Below are positions 50,558 through 63,990 of a stretch of DNA of 64,000 nt, piece after piece. Made by a program: the position numbers and the translations under genes. The notes beneath the pieces are model-generated. The model did not search any database, had not been told where the DNA came from, and saw only the letters and a program-made list of their open reading frames with translations. Source of the stretch: Prostheceraeus crozeri (taxonomy: Eukaryota; Platyhelminthes; Polycladida; Euryleptidae); contig CAJQUW010008964.1 in the NCBI GenBank assembly GCA_907163375.1, positions 896,501 to 960,500 of the forward strand, in the 5' to 3' direction. Numbering within the stretch: the first letter of the stretch is position 1; the number at the start of each line of letters is the position of its first letter.

Positions 50558-51654
50558 CTTTTGTGATTTCTATTTTTATGATATAGAATATCTTGGAATA
50601 TATCTTAGAATATCTAGGTAGTCTATACATGCATATAATGGAATTTTTAAAACTGTTTGTCGTTTAAAATTGTAGGGACTAAATGTCCTCTTTTTATATT
50701 TCTCCTGATGAAGATTGGTCAATCTCTGTCATCTTGTTGCCAATTGAAATCAATTTTATAACGATGTCACCTGTTGACATTAGAAAGCAATTCAAAAGGT
50801 GACACACATCCCTGACTCTATCCTATCATTTGATGGGAACCATAGACTGCTATCTCCAATTTTAGGTGCATTAAATGATAGGTACAAATTGAATATCCTA
50901 TTCAATAGGTGTTGGATGTAGTGTAGGTCGATTAGGGTTCTGAATCAAGCAACGAATTTGGTAGCCACTTATTAATTTCGTTGAGAAAGATTTCTGACGG
51001 TCAACAATCCTGAGGTTCACATGCAGTGCAGGGCCAAATATGACGGCATCTTAATCTTCTTGATTTTTTAATTGCTATCAAGCTGTTATTATTGACAACA
51101 ATATTCAAATCAAGATGTCTTATATGACTATCACTATCTGTATTACTTGTTTTCAACCATTTCATCCAGCTAGTTGTCGGAAGTGAACAACAAAATTAGC
51201 AAAATGAATCAGTAACATCTTAAATGACATTTCATGGTAATATTATTCCTGAGCGTTAGAGGAATTGATTCATTGGTACAATGAATGTTCTTAACCAATT
51301 TAAAAACGATCTAGATTAGATTTACATGCATATACATGTACATGTATAATTGAAAGATGCCTGCCTATGCAATAAAAGCTCCATTCAAAATTGACTCATA
51401 ATATTTGCCATTGCGAAAAAAGTAATGCAGGAGTAATGTGGGAATAAGAACCAAGAGAATCCTTTTAACTAATTTTGAATAGATAGCGTCTAATCTTATC
51501 ATTGTCTTTCGGAATAAGAGTCATTGCGATGGTCCTTGGCCGCATAATTATCACATACTTATCGTATAAATAGTACTCTGACTCTTAGACGAATTTTTAT
51601 GTGACATGTTCTCTAACAATATATTTAAATTCATTCTCACTGCTTTAATTTTAG
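50558..51654. other. host DNA, no recognised gene
   Basis: It includes short repeated ATTCAATAGG/ATGATAGG motifs near 50820-50920. Nothing else is supported. Confidence 0.3.
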
Positions 51655-51825
51655 GAGGTGACGAATCTGCAGAAGGAGAATTCTGTTTTGAGGGAGCGCT
51701 TAGAGTTGCAGGAGATACAAAATTCCAACCTTAGATCGCATATTCGGACTATTCGGCAAAAAACGATCGGATTTATTCTCAATCTTATGGATACTTTAAA
51801 TCTTCAACAAGATTCTGAAGTATGA
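51655..51825 (+). CDS. probable terminal exon of a host coiled-coil gene
   Basis: A pyrimidine tract and TTTTAG at 51649-51654 precede a 57-codon open stretch ending in TGA at 51823-51825. It encodes a heptad-type helix (VTNLQKENSVLRERLELQE) and a conserved-looking NLMDTLNLQQDSEV tail. Codon use is balanced, unlike the surrounding AT-rich noise. The rest of the gene would lie upstream, outside what I can recognise. The family is unknown. Confidence 0.45.
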   Translation, partial: EVTNLQKENSVLRERLELQEIQNSNLRSHIRTIRQKTIGFILNLMDTLNLQQDSEV

Positions 51826-54084
51826 TTTACTTGTTCCAATAATTACATGCCATCCAAAGAAACCGTTCAGTATTCCAAATTGTATTATATTGAAGCGCAC
51901 ACGTATGAATGTGGATAAAGTAATTCAAACCAATCAGATTTTGGTGGAAATTCAGTGACTATTTTTGATTGCAATGTTCCTTTTATTTAATGTTTTCATT
52001 TCGTCATTATTTCATTGTAATCATGCAGGCATGATTTCGCAATAAGCAGACTTGCATTTTTAGTGCCTCTATCAATTAGTTAAGAGCAGTTCACTAAGAA
52101 TAGACATTTAAAGCTACATACAACTCCAAAAGTAACTCTCTAAATAATTTCAATTCTGATTGATAGGCATTTCCGCTGTGGTCAACAGAGAGTAGACCTT
52201 TTAAGTTGAGTCTTGCGACATCAAAAGGATCTAGGAGTTTTACACCGATTAACTGTCTCATTTGTTTGAACATTTCATGTTGTTGAATTTTATTAATTTA
52301 TGTTGTCTGAATCCTTGAAGTTGAAATGACTGAATCGATAATAGATCTATTTTATAGACGAAATCAACTTGAAAATACATACTACTAAACAGTATTTTTC
52401 AGTATTATAAACATACCACTAACTTTTATCATAGAAAACCGTTTCATGGACTTAACACGTTCAGTGTACTCGCCGTCTCTAATGAATACGCTTTCTACAA
52501 GCTCATCCATTATACTCTTCGCCCGCAGAAAGTAACAAAATAAAGTGATTTCCGACCAACTTTTGCTTATTTTGTCGTGCCTGCATGTCGATTGAGGATT
52601 TATCATATTTTGTATTACATGTTCCAAGATTTTCTTTTTTAAGGGTTCTTGATAAGAGGCAGAGTAGATATTATGCTACTTATCTAAGAGATACTGTCGA
52701 AATCATTTGAGACGCAAAATCTTGCCTTCAATGTACGTCTAAAAAATTTACATGTGAATAAATATGTGTAATCCGGTTGCATTGAGACAGGAATCTGATC
52801 ATCTTCATAGCAAAACGACATAATCAGCTTCTTCTTTCAGATATCTCAAATTCTTATATTTGCGCACTTCTTTCACTTTTCAGGTGAATGTCCAGATGCA
52901 TTGAGCAATTTAAGCTCTACATTGCTTAGCATTCGCAGACGTTGTGCTTCGTATTACTAATGCTCTTTAATACGGGTCAGAATGGCCCAAAACTAGCTTC
53001 TTGAATTGATGAACAAACTGATGAGCAACACAAAAACTGCTCTACAAGAGGACAAGGGTACGTCAACAACTGCGAGGAAAAACCCAATAGGAACAATTCC
53101 AGCAGCAGTTTAGAGACTTGGACTATCGGAAAACTAGCGATTAATTAGACGGACTAGCGGTGTAATAACCCGCTTTTTAAATGACAATCCAAGTCGCTAG
53201 AGGGCCGCTAGGATTTTTCCAGGTGGGAAGTGCTGAGATTGTTCGATTGAGCAATTTTTCTTATCTGCGCCCACGCGAAATGTATTAAGTATTTAATTAT
53301 CACCATTTCGCAAATAGAATTAATGAAGCATATGCTGTCAATGATATGACATCGCTGTGCGTCATCTTCCGACCGGATAAAATCGCACGACTCGGGGACT
53401 TCAAAGCTGACGCGGAAGCTGATCCCATATAATTGAATGCATCGACTTCAACAGCAGTCATCCAACAGCAACGATTTGCTCAGTCTCAAACGCATATCGC
53501 TACAGTGATGTTTGAAAAGTCGTGCTAATGTCAAACTATTATTAGACTTATTACAAACATGAAGAGTTCAATTAATATATATAATGTCAAATTGTGGAGG
53601 AACCTTCGTCTATTGATGCAACCGTCCTTAACCTTTCAAAGCAAAAGATTTTATTGTTCATTAGTACGTACGCAGTAATGACTTGAAGCTGATTCTCAAA
53701 GTTTTTGAATTTCGCTTCAAATCATGAAAAATTGAGAACAAATTTTGTATAATGTTTAGTGTACCTAATGAGTGGTGATTTCAGTTCGTTTATAGTGTAT
53801 AAAATTTGATGAACATGAGTTGGTGTCCTGGGATCCTGATGATAGAATCTACATGTATAATGATCATCCGCAAAGTTGAAAAAAAGCATGTCCTGCCATT
53901 AAAAAATGCACTTAACTTCTTAACACTTGACCAAATAGCATTCAGATAGCATTCTTAGAGAGCATCGAATATGAATTTATAATAATTGAGCGCTCTAGTC
54001 ATAAGTGATATTTTTTACTCGACGCATGTCAGTGTTTCAACTGTAGGAGAAAAATATCATACGCTATTTAGCACTGTTTAATTA
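51826..54084. other. host DNA, no recognised gene
   Basis: The 80-codon ORF at 52385-52627 (-) has no family signature. Nothing else is supported. Confidence 0.3.
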
Positions 54085-54262
54085 ACCCTCAGAGACCTGA
54101 GGGGGTCCACTTTTTATTTGGCAAGTTATGATTAAATCGAGTCCATGTAAAATCTTTATTTTTGACACTTTATGTGTGTATGATATTTCATCAAAATCGA
54201 ATTACAATAACTAAGGGAACAGGGTCCCGGGGTCCACTGGACCCCCCCCTCAGGTCTCAGAG
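54085..54262. repeat. short MITE with CCCTCAGAGACCTGAGGGGG ends
   Basis: TTAACCCTCAGAGACCTGAG at the left and CCTCAGGTCTCAGAGGGTG at the right are inverted. The TTAA and CCCT start suggest piggyBac-like ends. A further copy of one end lies at 54958-54998. Confidence 0.45.
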
Positions 54263-55851
54263 GGTGTAGAAATTCCCATAACAAAAAATTTACTATCAGA
54301 TGAAAAATAATTTTGTGCATGTCCACGATGATGCATGATGAGTGAAATTCATTTATTCAATGTTTACATCATGCTCGTGCATGTGCGTCATGCTAGAAGA
54401 TCGCAAAATGTGAATATTTTGCTTTCGCACATGATCCTGCATGACTGGTTGGCCTACATGAACAAATCAGCATAAATCAATGTTCAAAATGAAAGCTTTC
54501 ATGATATTCATAGTTCAACACTAAAAACAGACTGTTGGCAAACTTTTCACAGCAGTAATTGATGAGTTTGAGATCTCCACAGCTGTTTTGAGAGTCTTAA
54601 AATGCTGCAATTATGGCCAAGTTTAGGCCTATTTCCGATTAGCATGAAAAAGTTGAAAAATTGCTAGATGTGAGGGTCATGCTGCATAGGATAAATCAAT
54701 TTCATCAAAATCATCTATCTGAGGCTATATGGTGACAGCAAACATCGTAAAACCTCCTCTTAGTACAACTGATAGTGTGCTAATTGTCATTGAATTTCAA
54801 AACATCACATTTTCACATGTGTTTACTGAGACGCCTGAAAGACACACAAAGGATCAGCTTTATCGACTTGCAACACGTAAACATCATTGTTTTACTTAAA
54901 ACCAACTTTCCTAATGATTTGAAATCGATTTAAGCAGGCAAACTAAGAATTTGTAAAAGGGGTCCACTGGACCCCCTCAGGTCTCAGAGGGTGTGAAAAA
55001 GTCTCACTCTCAATAAACCTATCGTGAAATGACAGCATATTTTGTGCATGTCTATTTATGTGCGCTTATATGAATCAAACACGTAGATTGTTGACACCTG
55101 ACTAAATTGTTGAAATGAGCCAGAAATTCATTTTCATTTGGTTATTGATTGTGTAATTGCAACTGAATTAAACAGTCCAACTAGTAGTATACCTTAAATT
55201 TTCTAAATCAATATTGCTATCATGCTGACATGTCTTTCAACAATTGATGTTCGTCTTTCCAACGTCTTTGTCAAATGTTATAGGCTTGCAGGCCAGGAAA
55301 ACCAGAACACGCCGTACCTATTGTCTATGGCATTTATTACTCTGTATTTTATAAATCATATCATTTGAACGATGTACATAATTTTGCAAATACAGAAGCT
55401 TTTGGAAATTGAATTTGCACTTCTCAATTGATTCCAAGTGGAGCACATACCTTGTTGTCAAATCTAATTTTCTTCCGAAATCGCATCCCTTCTTTCAGTT
55501 TATGTCAGTCTTTGTCTTTGAGAAACAAAAATGCTTATTTGCATGCAAAATATTGAAGTGCATGATGCTTCTATAGGAACTCGACATTATCACTGCGAAG
55601 AAATTCTTTGCAGTATATTATCATTAGTCTAAAAATGTGCCGGATGCCTTTCAGACATATTCAAGCATATAGGCCTAGGCTATGCAGCCTACAGCTATCA
55701 AGTAATGTCATGTAATATAGCCACCAATATATTAATTATACATTTCCAAACTGGTATTGGATTGATAAATTTCCTCGAAAAAATTCACTTTTCTGAACCT
55801 CGATTCAATAAAAATGTTGTGGGGACACAATACCATCACGGTTTCAATTAG
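54263..55851. other. host DNA, no recognised gene
   Basis: It contains the second GGTCCACTGGACCCCCTCAG end at 54958-54998. Nothing else is supported. Confidence 0.3.
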
Positions 55852-56994
55852 TTAAGTCAAGAGTGGGTATTTCAACAGAAGTTTTTTCTCATACAGAGTT
55901 GACAGGCAGGAGGCAACATCCTTACCATGTGACATAATCAAACGAGCGCACTCATCGCCGAGATCAGTTGAGGGTAAATTGACTTCCGCAGGAAGACATT
56001 TCAGACTCCTCAAGCTTTTTTCGTTGAAATCTTTGATCCGTTTGAGCAGCATGTGACACTTCTTTACCATCATCGATGCAAGGAACGGCGTGAATCGAAT
56101 CACCACACTGTGGAGAATGAATTCACTCAATCGTTCCTTGTCGTTCTGTATGCGCTGAAGATCTGTTTCGTTAGCCTCACATAAATCAGTGTACAGAGTA
56201 GGAATGTTCTTTGAGTAAACCAACTCATTAGATTTGCAAGCAAATGTGCGAAGAGTGTTTTCGTTTGAAAATGCAGCTGTGTTTCCGTTGACAACACAGC
56301 TGTGTGACCAAGTCGCATCAGTAGCTTCGAAATCAGCTCCAGTAGCAGCTGCAACACATCATCATGCATACTTCCAGTGACAGATTGCACTTTTCGTGTG
56401 AAGTCACGAATGGGCCTCGTATGAGTTGCGAATTGCTCCGAGTCTAATGGATCTTTCATATACATCAATTCTTTCAACTGGCTGTCTTCGGCATCAAAGC
56501 GTACAAGTTTCTGAACAACTGGAAACTGGTGACAGACTGGTTTGCAACAGCGAGATACAGGCTCAAAAATCTCGTTTCGCAATAATTCGGAATTTTGTTT
56601 ACGTGGAGGATTTCACTGCATTGCTTAAGCAACGAGCGAACTTTTGGTCGCTTTTCAACAAATTTCGAGAGAGCATCAACAAGTGTGATAAACTGCTTCA
56701 AAAAATCAAACTTCCTTATCACCTATTTGCTGAATAGATTACTTCTGACAACTGCACCCGTCAACGTTTATCATGTTTATGGAATTTCTCTTCATCTTTG
56801 AAACGAAACCGTCCCTGACATCGTAACGCAATTGTCTGTCATTACATGAACTAAATCCAAGTGATTCAACGAGAATTCTTCCATGACACCAGGGCCCAAA
56901 TTCTCGAATCGCGATAGGGATAAGGATTTCCATATCCTGAGACTGGTCGCGCGCTTATTCTTATCTCTTTTATCTAATTCTCGATACAGTCTTA
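55852..56994 (-). pseudogene. hAT-like transposase relic
   Basis: Fragments in several frames read HVMTDNCVTMSG (about 56845), EILHVNKIPNYCETRFLSLY (about 56570-56640) and further helical sequence to 55852. The NYCETRFLS motif is typical of hAT-family transposase-derived proteins. Many stops and frameshifts are present, and the 5' side is cut by the inserted element at 56890-56995. Confidence 0.5.
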
Positions 56995-57811
56995 AGGTGC
57001 GTTTACACATGAAACTTTATTGCTGCCACCTAAATTGCACGTGTAAACGCTTCTGACACTCGTCTGACACTAGATTGCTGACATTTTTAAAAGTTGCTGC
57101 AACCGAGTGTCAGTAAAAATATTGCACGTGTAAACGGCTCCTGACACTTTCTGAAAAGTGGCTGCCACAAGTGTCACGGCAGTTGAACGAGGCGCAACTT
57201 TTAGCTGACACTTTTACCGACACTCACATGTGACACGACCGTGATCGGAACACAGAAACCTGACTTCTTCGAGGCTGGATTTGGTCTTGCTTTTTTCATT
57301 ATCGCATGTCATTAAATTACTAATGATGTGCTAATATGCACAGTTCATCCATACATATTTTCTGCTTTTGCTACTGTGCACTATTGTGCATGCAGTTAAC
57401 ATCAATTTCAGCTTCATTTTGCTAGGACAGAATTGATTTTCCTGACTGTCATTATACAAGAAACTCAACCGGCTTGTGGGAGTATTGAGCATTGTCTGAC
57501 CTGAAATTCTTCACCACAGACATGAGTGGGAATTTAATCGTCGACTTTGCAGTCGTGTATCGGTGCTAGGCCGCTTGACAACCGGTCAATAGATAAAAGC
57601 ATCAGCAGGTGGGACTCATCTTTCTCGAGTAAAATGAATCACTGATTGATTGGTTATTATGTTGACATCGACATCGGCAGATTTATCCAACATTCAGCAA
57701 AACATCTTGTGAAACGATGATCGCTGGTTCAACGATGAATGAGAATGAAATGACACATACAAAGTGTGAGTGGACATGAGCATTAACCGATAAACTGATC
57801 TGTGAATACGA

Positions 57812-58030
57812 ACTGCATCCGTGTTTGTGGAACGTCCACAATCATGAATATCGCGACAAAATAAGGAACGTCGAAGCATGGAAGAAGATTGCCGGAAAAT
57901 TTAAATGGAAGTCAAAGAGGTTCAGCGAAAAATGCACAACCTCAGGACTCAGTTCCACAACGAACTCAAAAAGCAAAAATATCTAAAGTCTGGGAGTGGT
58001 GCCGGCGACAAATTCATCACGAAATGGCCG
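57812..58030 (+). pseudogene. MADF/Myb-like DNA-binding protein of the Harbinger element, broken
   Basis: LWNVHNHEYRDKIRNVEAWK followed after a frame change near 57905 by EVQRKMHNLRTQFHNELKK and GAGDKFITKWPFYE matches a MADF domain. It would help the transposase bind DNA. It is interrupted by a one-base frame change. Confidence 0.6.
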
Positions 58031-58546
58031 TTTTACGAGGTTATATTGCACATTATTATGGACAGTCAGTTGGAGAATTGATGATAATGTTGCTTTATAT
58101 AATATAGATTTTATAGCCGTCATTGTATCCATCTAACAGTAAAGGCTTATTGTCAATTCTACCTTTCTTTTCTTCCAAAAACGATCTATTGTTTTGAAGC
58201 ACACAATTGCCAAAATTATTCAGCAATAATGCTCCAGTAGAAAATCTACAATTAGACTGTTACATCAACTCAATACAGGCTATTTTCGTATTTCAGTTCT
58301 GTTTCTATGTCATTTAATAGTTGCACATAGGGCCTATAGCAACTAAAGAAACATAAATGAATAATAATAGTTTTCAAAGAATCATAATTGGGTTCTCCAT
58401 ATTGTCAAAATACTGTACATAGATGACGCTGAGAGACAATTGTTAAAGAAAATCAATAGAAAACAAATTAGATAGCACAGCTGTTTTCTTTGTACGAGTA
58501 ATGAAGCATGAAATGAATAGCTTTCTTGTCAAAGTTAAAATTCATG

Positions 58547-58910
58547 TCAGATAAATTTATACTGCCTCGAAATTTCACCATCGGGTGTCATGAAGAAATC
58601 TCGAAATTCATCTCGTGTTGTTTTTGCAGAATCCGCAATATTGTTGCTGCAGCTTCTTTCAATTGGCAGCATGTTTGCTTCAGGCATTCCCATCATTCGC
58701 CAAGAACCGTCTTTAATTGAACCATTTCCAAAGTTCTCTGTGTCAAATGAATCTTTTGGAGCATACCTCTTCGCCGATTCTTTCTTCGTCATAAGATAGT
58801 TGTGCAGTACACAAGAAGCCAGTACAGTTATATTTAACCATATTCGCCGTTCACGCTTTGTTTTCTTCGTCAAGATGTATGCAGTAACTGCTGCAGCTGT
58901 TCGCTTTCAG
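58547..58910 (-). pseudogene. Harbinger-type nuclease (DDE_Tnp_4), C-terminal remnant
   Basis: The segment TVLASCVLHNYL followed by YAPKDSFDTE, DGSWRMMG and TTRDEFRDFFM is the typical C-terminal end of Harbinger nucleases. The catalytic N-terminal part is missing, so the element cannot mobilise itself. Confidence 0.65.
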
Positions 58911-59225
58911 TGTAAACGGCTTCTGCAATCTCCACCAATTTTCTGACTCATTGATGAAGTGTCAGTAGCAATTTTTCCTCGAGTGTCAGCAACTTTTTAG
59001 TGTCAAGTGTAAACGGCCTCTGCCATCTGATTGCAGGTGGCAGCAATAAAGTGTCAGCAATAAAGTGTCACGTGCAAACGCGCTTTTAGAGTTATCCGAG
59101 CTGAGCTGATGTCAAATGCCAAAATGACGTCAATCGTCATAGGAACGTATTGATGATAATCTATTTTAGACGTTGAGCTAAAAGCGTGTGAAGCGAAGAT
59201 CTGTCGGTATTAACAGTGATTGTTC

Positions 59226-59325
59226 TCCATAGTCAGTGATGGTCAATTTGCTGGCGCCAGCAGGTTTTTTGCTGGCTGCTGGCATTTTCACCTGCGATAC
59301 TGGCGCCAGCAATTTTTTTATTTAA
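59226..59325. repeat. palindromic GCTGGCGCCAGC cluster
   Basis: GCTGGCGCCAGC and CTGGCGCCAGCA occur twice within 75 bp with GCTGGCTGCTGG between. Confidence 0.5.
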
Positions 59326-61486
59326 AATATTTTGCACATTTGCGCAATTTACGCACATTAAAAATATTACGCAAATGCTCAATTTTATTTATGTATTTTG
59401 TTATGTCGAATTTGACTCACACAGTACGCTCAAACAAGTTGCCGTTCAATCTTTCAACAATGCTTTCAACATCTTAAAAGATCATCATCATGATATCTGC
59501 AGACATTGTCAATTTAAAGATGTTAATTTCGGATTTTGTCTGCTGAAATTATATCTTACAAAAAATTAAAACGTGAACATACATTTACTACTATGACATG
59601 GAAGCAAGTGATGGAGTTCCTCCTATCTAACTACTGAATTACAAACTGGAAGTTTTAATCGCTGATAGGCGAGAAAATGAAAACGCAACACAAATTCGTG
59701 TTTGTATATAACATGTAGGCCCTACAATTATACATATTTGCATGAAATTTTATTACAAGTGATATCTACATTTAAGCATCCTCCAACTAGCAATCAAGCA
59801 CAACGACTTCCTCTTTTAGATCTCACTTTCAATACTACTTCCAAGTACTAATTCACAGTTCATTATTCGCTCAAAGTTGTAGGGAAGAAACAGTTGGTCA
59901 AACTTCCATCAAAAAGATTCGTACGTAACCTGCTGTGGAGCAGACGGTCCATTGAAAATTTTTCTTTCAGCAATCGCTTACGGGACTAACTTATTTTTTG
60001 ATGACGTCACTTAGTGCACAATGCACTAGAAATCACTCCGTATGATTTTCTGCTCCATGAGCCTGAATGTAGATCGAATGTAGATCATGTTTTTTCAAAC
60101 GCAATGTGTTTGCTATTCAGCAATACGGATTTTGCCCATTGAAGTCAACGATCGACAGATAATTGTCGAATACCAATTCTTTTAGATAATATGCATAATC
60201 TAAAATCGTTTGCAATTTGAAGCAATTCCATCTTTTGTTGAACACCGACAGAATCTTTCTAAAAATACATGTATACTATTATTCTCGCCAAGATACCAGT
60301 TACCGGTATTGCATGTAGTTCAATCTCTCCTCATGTTAACAAATTCATAACGTACAATTGACAACTTATCCACAGTTTCTCATCGTGAAAACTCAAGCGA
60401 AAACTGTATCATAACGAAGGAGAATCTTTACATGGATAACATACCGCATTCAGAACGACTCATACGGTATCTAATGGATTTATTATACTCTGACATTCTG
60501 CTGTGAAATGAAGCAAGAATTAATCGCTTAGCCAGGTAGTGACCAGGATAAGGGAATTCCTTATCTCACTGTTTTCGTGATAACCCTATCCGCTTTCGAG
60601 AATTGAATGACTCAACAACTTTCTCAGGAGGCGAGGACAGTATCCGGATAGGGGTTATCGCGTTTCGAGAATTCGGGCTCAGGACCCGAATTTCGATCCC
60701 ATTCGAACCATTTCGTACTGGTTCGAAATTTCGTACCTAGTGGTCACCCAGAATTAGAAAGTATAAGTAGGTGCTTCAAAATTTATGCAACGTTCATTTT
60801 GCAGGCCTACTTTTGAAAGGCAAGCGCACACTAAAATTGTTGTTTAATTCAACAATTGCTATTTGTTGCACTGATGTCCCAGTAAACGAAAACAGCATGA
60901 CAAAACAATAATCTAGTTTTACGATTTATTACTGTCATAATATTGATGAAATCAGTGCTATCACTATCATACAGATGTACATCTACAGAATCAAAATGAA
61001 ATTTAGAATTACCATTTTGGAGGAATTTAGGAATTTAGGATTTTACCATCTCCGTTTCGCTACTCGACAGAAGTCGCTGTGTAGCTCTGGAGTCAGTGAT
61101 TGCATCAGAATTCCTGTAGCACCGGAATGGAGTTTTTCAACTTCAATACAAATGCGCTGACCTCCATGAACAACACACAGCAAAAACAGAATCAGTCTAT
61201 TTTTGAATTAAATTTGCATTTCAACAGCAATGCATGTAAGTCACCTCTTCTAACAAAGATATAAAAAGCCTATGCGCCATGTTCAATAATCTAGATTTAG
61301 TGCAGGCTAGCTTAGGCTGCTTAACAATTATACATTTAATGATCGGTTAAATTCAGTTAATTGATGCAAATCTTTAGCTTATGAAATGCATATTTTCTTG
61401 AAAAATGCGCTTCGATGATGCAGGTCTAATTCTTCAGAATCTTGTTTTGGGTTTTAATGCCTGCATTGTGGGATTGGGACGTATTT
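59326..61486. other. host DNA, no recognised gene
   Basis: Apart from the right end of the inverted-repeat element near 60640-60680, no feature is supported. Confidence 0.3.
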
Positions 61487-62193
61487 ACCGTATTCCCTCT
61501 AATAAACGCCGCGGCGTTTAATTACGATCGCCTACTTTTAAGTGCGGCGGGTATTACAGGGCGGCATTTATTAAAATGTACGATTTTCCACATGACATTT
61601 TCAAAATTGAGTCCAGTAGTAACGATAGGTGTAGAACCTTAACGGAAAATTGTCTTCAAGAGCTGAAAACTCATATAGCAGACTTCTTGCTGCATAACCG
61701 ATTTATTCATTGTCAGCAAGGCGTGGTGCATCGACGGTGACTGAACGTAGCATGAGACTAATTTCTTGGAATAATCGATCCCTATATTTGCGGTTTCCCT
61801 TCCATGGTCACTTTGAAAGCAGGGCTCTCACTCACACAAAACTTGAGCGTGATGAGGCGACTCGTTGCTCGGCGGTACGGAAGAGCAACAGCCAGAGACA
61901 AGAGTCCCGCTCCTGACTCTGACAACCACCATTAGGTAACAACTTGCAAGCAAGTTGTTTTTTTAGAAAATGAAGAGTACTATGCTTTTACTATGTGACT
62001 TATTCTATCACGAAATATTCTGCGCCACCAGGCATGTCATTATGCATTCCAGTGTCGTTTGATACTGTTTTTCTTTGTTTTTTAGCTCAATAGATGTTAC
62101 ATGTACCACAGCTATGTCATTATTTTTTAGTTTTCCTGATATTAGAGGTGCGGTGTTTATTAGAAGATGGCGTTTATCAAAGGAATACGGCAC
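61487..62193 (+). mobile_element. non-autonomous DNA transposon (MITE), copy B
   Basis: The ends CCGTATTCCCTCTAATAAACG and (reverse strand) CCGTATTCCTTTGATAAACG are inverted repeats; the internal 600 bp match copy A at 20508-21190. The short ORF inside is a shadow. Confidence 0.7.
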
Positions 62194-63132
62194 ATGAACA
62201 TGATGTATTAAGAATAACTGATCTTTGAATCCATTATTGCTCCAATCATTTTCAATAATCAGAGGTGTGCAATCGGATAATCGGAATTCGAATATTCGGA
62301 ACGGATAATCGAATCGGAAGTAGATCGAAAAATCGGTTCGGATTATCGAATCGGACTGCTTGATGTTTTAAAGCGATTCGCCATTCGACTAGATCGTTTT
62401 CATCATATAGAATCATACTGACAGTGATTTTTTATCATTTTGCGCTATATCACTCATTCAACCTCGATCGCATACAATTTTGATTAATGACTGCATTACT
62501 TTTACAAGTACACTTTTGTTCTTCTTTATGCAACACTCATGTAGCCGGTGAAAGACAACCTTGTTCAACTACAAGAGTGATTGGTTATAGAATTACTCTC
62601 TCACTTGCGTCTGTGGTTTCACCGTACCGACCGACCGACCAAATGGCGCCTGGAAAACACGTGTCAGTGTTAACCACCAAAATGATAAGACCAATGCTCG
62701 CCACATCTCTGCGCTCAGTCACTCAGACAAAGAGCGCCCGACAATACCACTTTGTGTAGCCTACTTTATGCAGTGTCATAGTAATCGTGTATAAGTCATT
62801 GATGAAGAAAAATCCTCTCACTTTTATGTTGGAGTTACACCAGCCATATAGCCATACAGAAGAATAAACAAAGAATAAAGGTACTTCTATTCTTCCCCCC
62901 CCACATTTTTCAAGCTTTCCAAAATCATCAAATTTCGTCAAAGTTAGTCACTTGAACCCTGAGATGAAGGATTGGTGCCTTGGATACTCAATTAGAATAC
63001 AAGGTACAGCTGTGATCATGAACTTAGTGGGATTGCTGTCTACAGACAAATGACGAGCTGTTGACTAGCTCTGAGGCTGTAAATGCTCTACAAGCTCATT
63101 TTACACACTCAACGCTTTTGCGACAGTAGTGA
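62194..63132. other. host DNA with ATCGGA-type simple repeat
   Basis: Degenerate TCGGATAATCGAATCGGA repeats at 62270-62365, and an inverted piece of the dispersed repeat at 62878-62915. No gene is seen. Confidence 0.4.
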
Positions 63133-63240
63133 GACTGCCCTTAGGAGCAAGAGCAGATCGTGCATCGAGAGACGATGCAAAATTCTCGGGTGTCAGCAAC
63201 AAAAATGTGGGGAAGGGAAAGAATAGAAGTACCAGAATAA
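63133..63240 (+). repeat. short dispersed repeat, copy 2
   Basis: It matches 21536-21640 (CTGCCCTTAGGAGCAAGAG; GAAAGAATAGAAGTACC). Confidence 0.5.
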
Positions 63241-63850
63241 ATTTTTAGCCAGCGCCAAGAACACCAGAGCTCCCAACAAGGGACACCAACCGCAACTACA
63301 GCCATAAAGTTCGACGAACGGGCGGACAGAGACAGTTTGAGCATTCCGAGTTCTTTGGAAGTGTTCTTCAAAATCAGCGAAGATAACGTCTCTCGTACGA
63401 AATGTGCAGCTGTTCTAAAAGTTCAGCAAGGAACTACGTCGAATTTGAAGTTAAGTACACTTGATTTCACTTTATAACAAGGAATCCATCAGTAAGATAC
63501 TTTATTCAAATAAAATTCTTTTGACCATGTTAGTGAACTTGATTGACGTAAGCCTAATATCCTGTCATCCTGTAGGTAGGCCTATATGTTTCACGCTTAA
63601 GATATTTCCTCATGATTAATAACGTCATCAGAGATTCCTAAAATACATGGAAGCTTGCATGTACATGGTAATATTTAGGTGACTATAATAACTAGAGAGG
63701 TCAAAACGTTTTCACCAAATGACATTACGTACCAACTTATAGTTCTATCACAATACATCTAACATCTCGATTGATTACAGAATATCCCCAATTGCTGATT
63801 TGTCGATGCCGCAGACCCGCAAATATCCACATTTTAGGGTAGCCTGCCTG
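63241..63850. other. host DNA, no recognised gene
   Basis: Nothing recognisable apart from short chance ORFs. Confidence 0.3.
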
Positions 63851-63852
63851 TA

Positions 63853-63990
63853 GGCATTCAAAGTTACTACCGATATCGCATTTAAACTTCGCCACACTGG
63901 GTAAACTCCCCTTTATACTGGTAGGCATTCAAAGTTATTACCGAACTCGCAATTAAGCTCCCCCCACTGGTATGGCCTGTGCCAATAAAA
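63853..63990. repeat. two-copy tandem repeat (~75 bp)
   Basis: GTAGGCATTCAAAGTTA followed by TACCGA and CACTGG occurs at about 63852 and 63922; the second copy runs to near the window end. Confidence 0.55.

Larger units (their letters stand above)
56995..59085. mobile_element. PIF/Harbinger DNA transposon with TTA target duplication
   Basis: Inverted termini AAGGTGCGTTTACACATGAA and AAGCGCGTTTGCACGTGACA (reverse strand) are flanked by TTA on both sides (56992-56994, 59086-59088). Subterminal GTGTCAG/GCTGCCA repeats follow. A MADF-like gene (+) and a nuclease remnant (-) lie inside, the usual two-gene content. Confidence 0.75.
56890..60680. mobile_element. possible terminal-inverted-repeat element hosting a nested transposon
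   Basis: GGGCCCAAATTCTCGAATCG at the left matches GAGCCCGAATTCTCGAAACG (reverse strand) at the right near 60675, both followed by GCGATA and GGATA-type sequence. The PIF/Harbinger element lies inside. Only about 40 bp of termini are recognisable. Confidence 0.4.

Noticed and set aside
52385..52627. 80-codon minus-strand ORF as a host exon
   Set aside because: No convincing splice sites or recognised domain.
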